From NCBI GenBank assembly GCA_947503035.1, contig CANNCD010000007.1, forward strand, positions 1 through 64,000: DNA of 64,000 nucleotides, in the 5' to 3' direction. Below are positions 36,338 to 45,079 of the stretch, in pieces. Position 1 is the stretch's first letter; every line of letters begins with the position of its first letter. A model generated the notes under the pieces. That model was not told the origin of the DNA. It did not search any database and saw nothing but the letters and a program-made list of their open reading frames with translations. The DNA comes from an uncultured Halocynthiibacter sp. (lineage in GTDB: Bacteria; Pseudomonadota; Alphaproteobacteria; Rhodobacterales; Rhodobacteraceae). Both the position numbers and the translations under genes were made by a program.

Positions 36338-37990
36338 ATGTCAGAAGTTGAACGGGAGTCGATGGAGTTCGACGTAGTCATCGTTGGGGCCGGTCCGGCG
36401 GGGCTTTCTGCTGCGATCCGTCTGAAGCAACTTGATGCTGATCTTAATGTGGTTGTTCTGGAAAAGGGGTCCGAGGTCGGGGCGCACATTCTATCCGGTG
36501 CGGTTCTTGATCCATGTGCCCTTGATGAATTGATCCCCGATTGGAAGGCCAAAGGCGCCCCTTTGAATACCCCTGTGAAGAAGGACAAGTTCCTGTTCCT
36601 CGGGCCAGCGGGCAAAATGACCATTCCGAATTTCGTGATGCCGAAACTGATGAACAACCACGGGAACTATATCGTTTCCATGGGCAACGTCTGTCGTTGG
36701 TTGGCCGAGCAAGCCGAAGCCATGGGCGTTGAAGTGTTCCCAGGGATGGCTTGTTCAGAGTTGATCTATGGTGACGCGGGCGAGTTGCGCGGTGTGATTG
36801 CCGGTGAATTCGGCAAAAACGCCGATGGCACCCCCGGTCCTGGTTATGAACCGGGGATGGAGCTGTTGGGCAAATATGTCTTCCTCTCCGAAGGTGTCCG
36901 CGGATCGCTTTCGAAAGAGGCGATCGCGAAATACGATCTTGCTGCCGATTCAGATGTGGCCAAATTCGGTCTTGGCATGAAAGAAATCTGGGAAATCGAT
37001 CCAGAGAAACATTCCGAAGGCACCGTGACCCACACCATGGGCTGGCCTTTGGGGTCGAACGCCGGTGGTGGTTCCTTTGTGTATCACCTCGAAAAGAACC
37101 AAGTGTATGTCGGTTTCGTGGTGCACCTGAATTACCAGAACCCGCATTTGTTCCCATACATGGAATTCCAGCGGTTCAAACATCACCCCGAAATCGCCCA
37201 GCTTCTTGAAGGTGGGAAACGTGTGGCTTACGGCGCGCGCGCGATTTCCGAGGGTGGCTATCAATCCATCCCCAAGGTTGCCTTCCCTGGTGGTGCGCTT
37301 CTTGGGTGTTCTGCGGGTTTGGTCAACGTGCCGCGCATTAAGGGTAACCACAACGCGATGTATTCCGGTATGCACGCCGCCGAGGCCGCGTTTGTTGCGA
37401 TCCACGCGGGCCGTTCTGGGGACACTTTGGACGATTACGAGGCGCTCTTGCATGCCGGTCCAATTGCGGATGATCTTAAGAAGGTGCGCAACGTGAAACC
37501 GTTGTGGTCCAAGTTCGGCATGATGACGTCCTTGGTCGCCGGTGGTTTTGACATGTGGACCAATGAATTGTTCGGTTTGTCCCTGTTTGGCACGATTAAA
37601 CACGGTAAATCCGATGCCGAGGCCACCGGTCTTGCGGCGGATCACGCCGAGATCGCGTATCCGAAACCCGACGGTGTTCTATCATTTGATCGTCTGACCA
37701 ACGTGTCCTTTGCGGCGACGAATCACGAGGAAGAACAACCCTGCCACCTTCAGCTTGCGGACCCATCCGTGCCGATCTCGGTGAACCTGCCGAAATACGC
37801 CGAACCCGCGCAACGGTATTGCCCTGCTGGTGTCTATGAGGTGATCGACGAAGACGGCAAAGAGCCCCGTTTTCAAGTGAACTTCCAGAACTGTGTGCAC
37901 TGTAAAACCTGCGATATCAAAGACCCAAGCCAGAATATCAACTGGGTCACGCCGCAGGGGGGCGACGGGCCTAATTATCCGAATATGTAG
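36338..37990 (+). CDS. electron transfer flavoprotein-ubiquinone oxidoreductase
   Basis: The 550-residue enzyme passes electrons from reduced ETF (fed by acyl-CoA and related dehydrogenases) to ubiquinone at the inner membrane. It has an FAD Rossmann loop (VVIVGAGPAGLSAA, from about residue 13). The ubiquinone-binding mid region includes GGYQSIPKVAFPGG. The C-terminal 4Fe-4S ligands lie in YCPAGVYE and NCVHCKTCDIKDP. An AAGGAA ribosome-binding site precedes ATG 36338. A strong terminator follows. Confidence 0.95.
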   Translation: MSEVERESMEFDVVIVGAGPAGLSAAIRLKQLDADLNVVVLEKGSEVGAHILSGAVLDPCALDELIPDWKAKGAPLNTPVKKDKFLFLGPAGKMTIPNFVMPKLMNNHGNYIVSMGNVCRWLAEQAEAMGVEVFPGMACSELIYGDAGELRGVIAGEFGKNADGTPGPGYEPGMELLGKYVFLSEGVRGSLSKEAIAKYDLAADSDVAKFGLGMKEIWEIDPEKHSEGTVTHTMGWPLGSNAGGGSFVYHLEKNQVYVGFVVHLNYQNPHLFPYMEFQRFKHHPEIAQLLEGGKRVAYGARAISEGGYQSIPKVAFPGGALLGCSAGLVNVPRIKGNHNAMYSGMHAAEAAFVAIHAGRSGDTLDDYEALLHAGPIADDLKKVRNVKPLWSKFGMMTSLVAGGFDMWTNELFGLSLFGTIKHGKSDAEATGLAADHAEIAYPKPDGVLSFDRLTNVSFAATNHEEEQPCHLQLADPSVPISVNLPKYAEPAQRYCPAGVYEVIDEDGKEPRFQVNFQNCVHCKTCDIKDPSQNINWVTPQGGDGPNYPNM

Positions 37991-38007
37991 CGGAAAACAG
38001 ACAATTT

Positions 38008-38040
38008 CGGGGCGGCCATGGTGCCGCCCCGTTGCTTTCT
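38008..38040 (+). terminator. intrinsic terminator after the ETF-QO gene
   Basis: A perfect 9-bp GC-rich stem (CGGGGCGGC / GCCGCCCCG) with a 6-base loop is followed by a T-rich TTGCTTTCT tract, 17 bases after the stop. Confidence 0.75.
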
Positions 38041-38089
38041 GGGGGGGCAGGGGCTAGCCTCAGAGGTGGATCAACCGCCGGAGAGCCAC

Positions 38090-39790
38090 GTGACACCGAT
38101 CAACCGCACCCTTATTTCTGTACTTCTTTTCGGGGCCATTTCGACGGCGCCCGTCACCGCCGAACATTCCGGATCATATCTGGCTGGGCGTATCGCAGGA
38201 CAAGGTGCGGATTTTGACGCTGCCTCTCTGTATTTCTCTCGCGCGTTTTTGAACGACCCGACCAATAATCTGCTGCGCGGCGGCGCGGTTGAGGCATTCG
38301 TCGCCGATGGTTCATTCACCGGTGCGCTTCCCATTGCCCAAGCGCTTGAGAAAAGCGATATCCCGTCCGAAGTTGCGCGAATTGTCACCACGATTTTCGA
38401 TATCCAATCCAAATCCCCCGCCGACGTGATAGCGGCATTCGCCGGTGGGCGAGTCATCAGCCCATTGATCGATGATCTGATCATCGGCTGGGCGCATGTC
38501 GGTAACGACGACATGTCGTCGGCCATCACGGCCTTTAACAAAATGGGCACAGAGACGGGGCTCGAGGATTTCAGCAATTACCACAAGGCGCTGGCCTTGG
38601 CGTTCACGGGTGATTTCGGTGCAGCCGACGCGGTCCTGTCTGGCGACGGTGAGCAACGCATGCCTGTCACCCGCAGAGGCCTTTTTACACATGCGAAAAT
38701 TCTTGGCGCGCTGGGCCGCCGCGATGATGCGCTTGCCTTGATCGATGGGGCATTCCGTCGTGGGGTGGATCCCGAAATTGAGGCGCTTCGTGCGGGCATA
38801 TCTGATGAGGCCCTCCCGAAATTTGATGTCATCACCGGTTATGCTGATGGTGTCGCAGAGGTGTTCTTCATGCTTGCCGAGGCCTTTGCCGCCGAAGAGG
38901 GCGGAAGCAAAGTCGTGCCGTTGCAATATACACGTGCCGCGATTGAACTGAGCCCAACACATACGGACGCTGTATTGCTGGGCGCCGACATTCTTGCGGA
39001 ACTTGAACGTCACCTTGAGGCGGCCGAGCTTCTTGATACCGTGCCACGCGATCACCCAACGGCCCTTGAGGCCCAGCTCTCAAAGGCCCGCGCCATCGAA
39101 GACAGTGGCGATCTTGACGGGTCAGTAGAAGTTCTTGAGACCTTGGCCAAGAGTTATTCTGATACCGCCCAAGTGCATCTTGCTCTTGGATTGAAATACG
39201 CGAAGCAAAAAGATTACGAACAGGCCACTGGCGCCTATGATCGTGCGCTTGATCTGATGGGGGATACGTCCCCCCGCCATTGGTTCGCCTATTTTGAACG
39301 GGCGATTTCATACGAACGCCGTGGCATCTGGGACAAGGCCGAGGCCGATTTTCGGCGTGCGCTTGAGCTTAATCCTGATCAGCCCAGCGTGTTGAACTAT
39401 CTCGGGTACTCCTTGCTTGAGGAGAACCTCAAGTTGGACGAGGCCCTGTCGTTGATCGAAAAGGCCGTCTCACTTCGCCCTGACAGTGGTTATATTATCG
39501 ACAGCCTCGGCTGGGCGTATTTCCTTCAGGGGCGCTATCATGACGCGGTCGAACCCATGGAGCGCGCGGTTGAGCTTGAGGCGATTGACCCCATTGTGAA
39601 CGATCACCTTGGGGACGTGTACTGGGCCGTTGGTCGCAAACGCGAGGCCGAATTCCAGTGGAGCCGCGCCTTGTCGTTTGATCCAGCATTGGAAGACGTG
39701 GACCGCATTCGTCGCAAGCTCGAAGTGGGGCTGGATGTGGTGCGCCAAGAAGAAGGTCTGGACCCAATCGTGGTGGAACACGATGGCTAG
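38090..39790 (+). CDS. secreted TPR-repeat protein
   Basis: 566 residues from GTG 38090, placed by an upstream GGAGAG and by the signal peptide that begins there (LISVLLFGAISTAPVTA). The mature protein is helical throughout, with clear tetratricopeptide repeats in the C-terminal half (for example ALGLKYAKQKDYEQATGAYD, AEADFRRALELNPDQPSVLNYLGY and VNDHLGDVYWAVGRKREAE). It probably acts as a periplasmic protein-interaction scaffold. The end overlaps ispE by 8 bases. Confidence 0.85.
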   Translation: MTPINRTLISVLLFGAISTAPVTAEHSGSYLAGRIAGQGADFDAASLYFSRAFLNDPTNNLLRGGAVEAFVADGSFTGALPIAQALEKSDIPSEVARIVTTIFDIQSKSPADVIAAFAGGRVISPLIDDLIIGWAHVGNDDMSSAITAFNKMGTETGLEDFSNYHKALALAFTGDFGAADAVLSGDGEQRMPVTRRGLFTHAKILGALGRRDDALALIDGAFRRGVDPEIEALRAGISDEALPKFDVITGYADGVAEVFFMLAEAFAAEEGGSKVVPLQYTRAAIELSPTHTDAVLLGADILAELERHLEAAELLDTVPRDHPTALEAQLSKARAIEDSGDLDGSVEVLETLAKSYSDTAQVHLALGLKYAKQKDYEQATGAYDRALDLMGDTSPRHWFAYFERAISYERRGIWDKAEADFRRALELNPDQPSVLNYLGYSLLEENLKLDEALSLIEKAVSLRPDSGYIIDSLGWAYFLQGRYHDAVEPMERAVELEAIDPIVNDHLGDVYWAVGRKREAEFQWSRALSFDPALEDVDRIRRKLEVGLDVVRQEEGLDPIVVEHDG

Positions 39791-40613
39791 TGAATTTGCC
39801 CCCGCCAAGATCAATCTGACGCTCCATATCACGGGGCGGCGTGCGGACGGGTATCACGAACTTGACAGCCTCGTCGCCTTTGCTGGCGTTGGGGACACTG
39901 TGTCTATGGTCCCGTGCGATACGGTGACCCTTGATTTGTCTGGTCCACAAAGCGGGGCACTTGCGGTGACTGACGACAATCTTGTTTTGCGAGCGGCCAA
40001 GGTCATGGGCGGCGCCGGTGCTGCGCTTACTCTTGATAAACATTTGCCAGTTGCATCGGGTATCGGGGGTGGCTCCGCCGATGCGGCGGCGACGCTTCGG
40101 CTTTTGTCGCGTGTTTGGGGGGCGCCTTTGCCCGATGATGCGGGGCTATCGCTTGGGGCGGATGTGCCGGTTTGCCTGAATGGGCGCACGGTGCGGATGC
40201 GGGGAATTGGCGATGTGATCGACCCCGTTCCGGCATTGCCCACGGGCATGGGCATTTTGTTGGTCAATCCCCGCCAAGAGGTCCCGACGCCGCTGATTTT
40301 CAACGCGCTTGCGACACGTGACAATCCACCGATGCCGGATGTGCCCCAGTTCGCCACGGCCCATAGCCTGTGCAACTGGTTGGCCGATCAACGCAACGAC
40401 CTCGAGGGGCCGGCCGTCGCCATTGCGCCCGTCATTCGTGATGTGCTGGATGTGATCACCGATACGGACTGTCTTTTGGCGCGTATGTCGGGATCGGGAG
40501 CGACCTGTTTCGGCCTGTTTGAAACCGTGGCCAAGGCCGAAGCCGCGGCCGATACGGTTCGCCGGATCCACCCTGAATGGTGGATCTCGGCCTCGCATAT
40601 GATGGGCGCCTAG
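39783..40613 (+). CDS. ispE: 4-diphosphocytidyl-2-C-methyl-D-erythritol kinase
   Basis: A 276-residue GHMP kinase of the non-mevalonate isoprenoid pathway. It shows FAPAKINLTLHITGRRADGYHEL at the start (split here: FAPAKINLTLH then GRRADGYHEL). The ATP loop is LPVASGIGGGSADAAA and the C-terminal glycine motif is MSGSGATCFG. The start ATG 39783 lies inside the TPR gene end. The product feeds the prenyl diphosphates used by the adjacent polyprenyl synthase. The stop overlaps that converging gene by 4 bases. Confidence 0.94.
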   Translation: MASEFAPAKINLTLHITGRRADGYHELDSLVAFAGVGDTVSMVPCDTVTLDLSGPQSGALAVTDDNLVLRAAKVMGGAGAALTLDKHLPVASGIGGGSADAAATLRLLSRVWGAPLPDDAGLSLGADVPVCLNGRTVRMRGIGDVIDPVPALPTGMGILLVNPRQEVPTPLIFNALATRDNPPMPDVPQFATAHSLCNWLADQRNDLEGPAVAIAPVIRDVLDVITDTDCLLARMSGSGATCFGLFETVAKAEAAADTVRRIHPEWWISASHMMGA

Positions 40614-41608
40614 GTCAGGCGCGCGACAACGTAATCCGCAATTTCGATCAGCATGGTGCGGATTGGATCATCTGGCAATGCTGTCATCGCCGTCTTTGCC
40701 TTATCCGCCCATTCAAGCGCCTCTTGGCGTGTCGCCTCAAGGGTGCCGTGTTTGTTCAACAGGGCAATCGCGTGGTCCAAGTCACCGTCCTTCTGGTCGC
40801 CTTTGGCAATGGTACGATCCCAGAACGCGCGTTCTTCGTCGTCGGCAAGGGCCACGGCCTTGATCACCGGAAGGGTGAGTTTGCGTTCGCGGAAATCGTC
40901 ACCGATGTTCTTACCGGTGGCATCAGAACCCCAGTAATCCAGCAGGTCATCCACAATCTGAAAACTGATCCCAAGCGCATCGCCATAGGTGTAAAGCGCG
41001 TCGATCTGCTCTTGCGGCGCGTTTGCAATCACGCCACCGACCTTGGTCGCGGCACTGAACAACGCGGCGGTTTTCCCACGCACCACCTGAAGATAGATGT
41101 CCTCGGTCGTGGCGAGATCCTGCGCGGCGGTCAATTGCAACACTTCGCCCTCGGCGATGGTCGCAGATGCATCCGCAAGAATATCCAGAACCTCAAGCGA
41201 GCCAGTCTCAACCATCAACTGGAACGAGCGCGAGAACAGGTAATCGCCGACCAGAATGCTTGATTTATTGTCCCACAATAGGTTCGCGGTCGGACGGCCA
41301 CGGCGCTGGCCGCTTTCGTCAACGACGTCATCATGCAACAAGGTCGCGGTGTGTATGAATTCCACGGTCGCCGCGAGATGCACATGATATGGGCCGTCAT
41401 AGCCCACCAATTTCGCCGCCGCCAAGGTCAACATGGGGCGCAAACGTTTACCGCCGGCCTCGACCAAATGCGCGGTCACCTCGGGGATGCGCGGGGCGTG
41501 TTTGCTTGCCATGCGGGTCCGAATAAGGGTGTTCACCGCGTCCATTTCATCAGCCAAGGCGATGCTTAGGGCTTCGTGTGGTTTTACCTGTGCGTTGTCC
41601 AAACTCAT
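40610..41608 (-). CDS. ispB: polyprenyl diphosphate synthase (octa/decaprenyl type)
   Basis: A 332-residue trans-prenyl chain elongating enzyme that makes the ubiquinone side chain used by UbiA. First aspartate-rich motif DDVVD (93-97, in LLHDDVVDESGQRRGRPT), second motif DDLLD (in FQIVDDLLDYWG), and the GKTAALF segment between them. Chain length (C40 or C50) cannot be fixed from sequence alone, although Rhodobacterales usually make ubiquinone-10. Confidence 0.92.
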   Translation of the reverse strand: MSLDNAQVKPHEALSIALADEMDAVNTLIRTRMASKHAPRIPEVTAHLVEAGGKRLRPMLTLAAAKLVGYDGPYHVHLAATVEFIHTATLLHDDVVDESGQRRGRPTANLLWDNKSSILVGDYLFSRSFQLMVETGSLEVLDILADASATIAEGEVLQLTAAQDLATTEDIYLQVVRGKTAALFSAATKVGGVIANAPQEQIDALYTYGDALGISFQIVDDLLDYWGSDATGKNIGDDFRERKLTLPVIKAVALADDEERAFWDRTIAKGDQKDGDLDHAIALLNKHGTLEATRQEALEWADKAKTAMTALPDDPIRTMLIEIADYVVARLT

Positions 41609-41662
41609 TGTGCTCTCGTTAGGTGGTCGACATTGGGACGGATTTGTCCTTAAGTCATAGTT

Positions 41663-41878
41663 ATGAAAGAGCTAATGCGAACAACCGATCCGACACTCAT
41701 TCCCTTTGCCAAGGCGCTCTTGTCGGGGGAAGACATAGCGTGTTTTGAAATGGACGTAAACATGAGCATCCTAGAAGGTGGCATAGGCATAATGCCGCGT
41801 CGCCTTATGGTGCATGATCGCGACCTGTTTATGGCGCGCGCGATCCTGAATGATAACGATATACCACTGGGGCAGTGA
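41663..41878 (+). CDS. DUF2007 domain protein
   Basis: A 71-residue protein with the DUF2007 pattern: KELMRTTDPTLIPFAKALL, then DVNMSILEGGIG, then VHDRDLFMARAIL. The family is small and described as putative signal-transducing, but no function is proven. The end overlaps the methyltransferase start by 4 bases. It is divergent from ispB. Confidence 0.85.
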   Translation: MKELMRTTDPTLIPFAKALLSGEDIACFEMDVNMSILEGGIGIMPRRLMVHDRDLFMARAILNDNDIPLGQ

Positions 41879-42630
41879 TGGACCTTACTCAGGACGCTTT
41901 TTTGGGGGGCAAGTTGCAGATTTGGCAGCCGGCGCGCGGATATCGGGCGGGCGTTGATCCCGTGATCTTGGCCGCGACGTTGCCTGCACAGGCGGGGCAG
42001 TCGGTGCTTGAATTGGGCTGTGGCGTTGGCGTCGCGAGTCTCTGTGTGGGGGCGCGTGTTGCCGGTGTGTCGATGTTCGGGTTGGAGTTACAGCGTGAGT
42101 ATGCCGATCTCGCGCGTCGAAACGCGCGGGAAAATGATGCGAATTTTACGGTATATCAAGGCGATTTGTTGGAAATGCCGATGGATCTTCGGCTGCAGCG
42201 GTTCGACCATGTCATCGCGAACCCTCCGTATTTTGATCGCAACCGTGGCACCGCATCCGACCATAAGGCGCGCGAACTGGCTTTTGGTGAAATCACTCCC
42301 TTGTCTGATTGGGTGAGTGCCGCGTCGAAACGGCTTAAACCCCAAGGGTACTTGACGATTATCCAAGATGCGGTGCGGCTTCCGGCGTTGATGGCGGCCT
42401 TGGATGACACCCTCGGAAGCCTCCAAATTCAACCCCTAACGGCCCGCGCAGGTCGCCCCGCACACCGCGTCATTTTGCGCGCCCGCAAGGGTGGTCGGGG
42501 TGATTTTCGTCTGCTTGCGCCGCTTGTGATGCACGAGGGCGACTCGCATGATGGGGATCGGGACAGCTATCGCGCGGAATTTCGCGCAGCCTTTCGTCAC
42601 GGTGAGGCGATTGATTTTTCAGCAGATTAA
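41875..42630 (+). CDS. tRNA1(Val) N6-adenine methyltransferase-like protein
   Basis: A 251-residue class I SAM-dependent methyltransferase. The SAM motif VLELGCGVGVASLCV and the catalytic NPPYF (in HVIANPPYFDRN) point to N6-adenine methylation. The N-terminal TQDAFLGGKLQIWQPARGYR matches the TrmN6/YfiC family, which modifies A37 of tRNA-Val. Two consecutive ATGs at 41875 and 41878 are possible starts. Coupled to the DUF2007 gene. Confidence 0.85.
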   Translation: MMDLTQDAFLGGKLQIWQPARGYRAGVDPVILAATLPAQAGQSVLELGCGVGVASLCVGARVAGVSMFGLELQREYADLARRNARENDANFTVYQGDLLEMPMDLRLQRFDHVIANPPYFDRNRGTASDHKARELAFGEITPLSDWVSAASKRLKPQGYLTIIQDAVRLPALMAALDDTLGSLQIQPLTARAGRPAHRVILRARKGGRGDFRLLAPLVMHEGDSHDGDRDSYRAEFRAAFRHGEAIDFSAD

Positions 42631-42746
42631 CCTGCTGTTAAGCTCTGAGCTGTTTGATCGGCCTGCACCACCGCAGAAACAAGTGACAAAAACGCGAAAC
42701 TGTGGTGAAATGATTGTGCAACTGAACAGTGAGAAGGAGTTATTAA

Positions 42747-42914
42747 ATGTCCGTGAATTCGCATGTTCTGGAGCTTCGGAAGAAACACGACACATTGTCC
42801 AATCGTGTCGAAGAAGCCCAGCGTAGCCCTGCCGCCGATCGTCTTAAGGTGGCTGAGATGAAGAAACAGAAGCTCCGATTAAAAGAAGAAATTGGTCGAT
42901 TAACGACCGCGTAA
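42747..42914 (+). CDS. YdcH family small coiled-coil protein (DUF465)
   Basis: A 55-residue, all-helical, charged protein: HVLELRKKHDTLSNRVEEAQ followed by a Lys-rich helix ending KEEIGRLTT. This matches the YdcH/DUF465 family by length and pattern. A strong AGAAGGAG ribosome-binding site sits 7 bases before ATG 42747. A terminator follows 17 bases after the stop. Function of the family is unknown. Confidence 0.88.
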   Translation: MSVNSHVLELRKKHDTLSNRVEEAQRSPAADRLKVAEMKKQKLRLKEEIGRLTTA

Positions 42915-42931
42915 CTCTCCTCCGAATGGAA

Positions 42932-42963
42932 ATGCCGAACACGTCCTGTGTTCGGCATTTTTA
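42932..42963. terminator. bidirectional terminator between ydcH-like gene and phaB
   Basis: A perfect 11-bp stem (ATGCCGAACAC / GTGTTCGGCAT) with a 5-base loop is followed by TTTTT on the plus strand. It also serves phaB, whose stop codon lies 4 bases away on the other strand, though the T-tract in that direction is shorter. Confidence 0.85.
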
Positions 42964-42966
42964 GTT

Positions 42967-43692
42967 TTACGACGCCATGTATTGGCCGCCATTGGCTGTC
43001 ATGGTTGAGCCGGTGATAAAGCCAGCATCGTCAGATGCAAGGAACACGACGCAGCGCGCGATTTCTTCTGGTTCGCCCAAACGTCCCACTGGGATTTGTG
43101 AAATGATGCTTTCACGAACTTTTTCGGGGACTGCCATCACCATATCTGTCGCGATATAGCCTGGGCAAATCGCGTTCACGGTGATCCCTTTGAATGCGCC
43201 TTCTTGGGCGAGGGCCTTGGTAAAGCCGATGTCACCGGCCTTGGCCGCGGAATAATTCGCCTGACCCATTTGGCCTTTTTGGCCGTTAATAGAGCTGATG
43301 TTGATGATACGGCCGAATTTGCGGTCTCGCATGCCAGACCAGATCGGGTGCGTCATGTTGAATACACCAGATAGGTTGGTGTCGATCACTTCTTTCCATT
43401 GGGTCGGTGTGATTTTGTGGAACATTGCGTCGCGTGTGATGCCTGCATTGTTCACCAATATGTCAATTGGACCAAGATCGGCTTCGACCTTGGCAATACC
43501 CTCTGCGCAGGCGTCATAGTCGGCGACCGACCATTTGTATGCGGGGATGCCCGTCTCTTTGGTGAAGGCGGCGGCGGCATCTGAGTTGCCGGCGTAATTG
43601 ACGGCGACTTTATATCCTTCGGCCAGTAGGGCCTTGGCGATTGTTGCACCGATTCCGCGGGTTCCACCCGTGACGATAGCTACTTTAGACAT
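42967..43692 (-). CDS. phaB: acetoacetyl-CoA reductase
   Basis: A 241-residue short-chain dehydrogenase that reduces acetoacetyl-CoA to (R)-3-hydroxybutyryl-CoA for polyhydroxybutyrate. NADPH loop TGGTRGIG (8-15), NNAG (81-84), and the catalytic Ser134, Tyr147 and Lys151 in SSINGQKG and NYSAAKAG. The SSINGQKGQMGQ context is typical of PhaB/PhbB rather than FabG. An AAGGAG site lies about 8 bases before the ATG. It is downstream of phaA, separated by 81 bases holding a hairpin. Confidence 0.93.
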   Translation of the reverse strand: MSKVAIVTGGTRGIGATIAKALLAEGYKVAVNYAGNSDAAAAFTKETGIPAYKWSVADYDACAEGIAKVEADLGPIDILVNNAGITRDAMFHKITPTQWKEVIDTNLSGVFNMTHPIWSGMRDRKFGRIINISSINGQKGQMGQANYSAAKAGDIGFTKALAQEGAFKGITVNAICPGYIATDMVMAVPEKVRESIISQIPVGRLGEPEEIARCVVFLASDDAGFITGSTMTANGGQYMAS

Positions 43693-43735
43693 ATAAGTTT
43701 AACTCCTTTTTGAAATCAAAATACACAAACAGCAA

Positions 43736-43762
43736 TCTGCGCGCAACTTAATTGCGCGCAGA
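43736..43762 (-). terminator. hairpin in the phaA-phaB gap
   Basis: A perfect 11-bp inverted repeat (TCTGCGCGCAA / TTGCGCGCAGA) with a 5-base loop lies 12 bases after the phaA stop and 44 bases before phaB. The following minus-strand sequence (TTGCTGTTTGTG) is not a proper T-run. It may be a partial terminator, an mRNA-stabilising hairpin or a regulator site. Confidence 0.5.
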
Positions 43763-43773
43763 AATATTTTACC

Positions 43774-44949
43774 CTAGTCGCGTTCGACGCAGACTGCGAC
43801 GCCCATTCCGCCACCAATACACAGCGTAGCAATACCTTTTTTGGCATCGCGGCGTTTCATTTCGAACAAAAGCGTATTCAGAACGCGACACCCTGACGCA
43901 CCAATTGGGTGGCCAATTGCGATCGCGCCGCCGTTGACGTTGACGATTTCAGGATCCCAGCCCATCTCTTTGTTCACCGCACAGGCCTGCGCAGCAAAGG
44001 CTTCGTTGGCCTCAACGAGGTCCAGATCATCTGCGGACCAGCCGGCTTTGGCCAAGGCCTTCTTGGACGCATGCACCGGACCCATGCCCATGATGGACGG
44101 GTCAAGGCCAGCAGTTGCATAGGACGCGATACGGGCGAGGGGCTCAATGCCGCGCTTCTCGGCGTTCTCGGCGGTCATAAGCAACACAGCCGCGGCACCG
44201 TCATTCAGGCCGGACGCATTGGCCGCAGTCACGGAACCTTCGCGATCAAAGGCAGGGCGCATCTTCTGCATTGCTTCGATGGTCGCGCCGTGACGGATAT
44301 ATTCGTCGGCGTCGACGATGATGTCGCCTTTGCGATTCTTGACGGTAAAACCAAGGATCTCGTCGGCGAACTTACCTGCCTTTTGTGCGGCTTCGGCTTT
44401 GTTCTGGGACGCAAGCGCCATCAGGTCCTGCGCATCGCGGGAGATGTCGAACTGTTTCGCGACATTTTCGGCGGTGATCCCCATGTGATAGTTATTGAAC
44501 GCGTCCCAAAGGCCGTCGTTGATCATGCTGTCGACGTATTTGATGTCGCCCATCTTTTGGCCCGCGCGCATGTTTGCAACATGGGGGGACATGGACATGT
44601 TTTCTTGGCCGCCAGCCGCAACAATATCTGCGTCGCCCAAAAGAATGTGCTGTGCGCCCAATGCAACGGCACGAAGACCGGAGCCACATACCTGATTGAT
44701 GCCCCAGGCGGATGCCTCTTTGGAAAAGCCCGCTTTGATGTGTGCTTGTCGTGCGGGGTTTTGGCCTTGGCCCGCGGTCAGAACCTGACCCAAAATGGTC
44801 TCTGATACTTCGGCGGCATCAATGCCTGCGCGTTCGACGATACCGGTCAGAACGGCGGCACCAAGATCATGCGCAGGAGTTTTTGCAAATGAACCAAGAA
44901 AACTGCCGACTGCGGTACGGCCAGCGGATGCGATTACAATATTTGTCAT
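43774..44949 (-). CDS. phaA: acetyl-CoA acetyltransferase
   Basis: The 391-residue biosynthetic thiolase condenses two acetyl-CoA to acetoacetyl-CoA. The acyl-accepting Cys88 is in [17 protein letters not shown] and GHPIGASG carry the active-site His; and the second Cys is in LCIGGGMG. Adjacent phaB completes the route to the PHB monomer, and acetoacetyl-CoA also feeds the ethylmalonyl-CoA pathway (see mcl1). A GGGAAGAGAG site precedes the ATG. Confidence 0.94.
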   Translation of the reverse strand: MTNIVIASAGRTAVGSFLGSFAKTPAHDLGAAVLTGIVERAGIDAAEVSETILGQVLTAGQGQNPARQAHIKAGFSKEASAWGINQVCGSGLRAVALGAQHILLGDADIVAAGGQENMSMSPHVANMRAGQKMGDIKYVDSMINDGLWDAFNNYHMGITAENVAKQFDISRDAQDLMALASQNKAEAAQKAGKFADEILGFTVKNRKGDIIVDADEYIRHGATIEAMQKMRPAFDREGSVTAANASGLNDGAAAVLLMTAENAEKRGIEPLARIASYATAGLDPSIMGMGPVHASKKALAKAGWSADDLDLVEANEAFAAQACAVNKEMGWDPEIVNVNGGAIAIGHPIGASGCRVLNTLLFEMKRRDAKKGIATLCIGGGMGVAVCVERD

Positions 44950-45028
44950 AGTCTCTCTTCCCTAAACAGGGTTGAGCGCTGACAATTACGATAGGGTGCG
45001 CCCAACCGTTAGGGGAACGCTAGCCGCT

Positions 45029-45045
45029 TTGCCGCAGTGCGGCAA
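45029..45045. promoter_or_regulatory. 17-bp palindrome upstream of phaA
   Basis: TTGCCGCA-G-TGCGGCAA is a perfect dyad about 80 bases upstream of the phaA start and 35 bases after the EAL gene stop. It could be an operator for a PHB regulator or a weak terminator of the EAL gene; no T-run is present. Confidence 0.35.
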
Positions 45046-45079
45046 TAGTTTCTGTAAGAAATTTTATTTCACGCCGACA

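Noticed and set aside
43736-43762. Canonical intrinsic terminator between phaA and phaB
   Set aside because: The downstream T-run is interrupted, and PHB genes are usually co-transcribed; listed as a hairpin of uncertain role.
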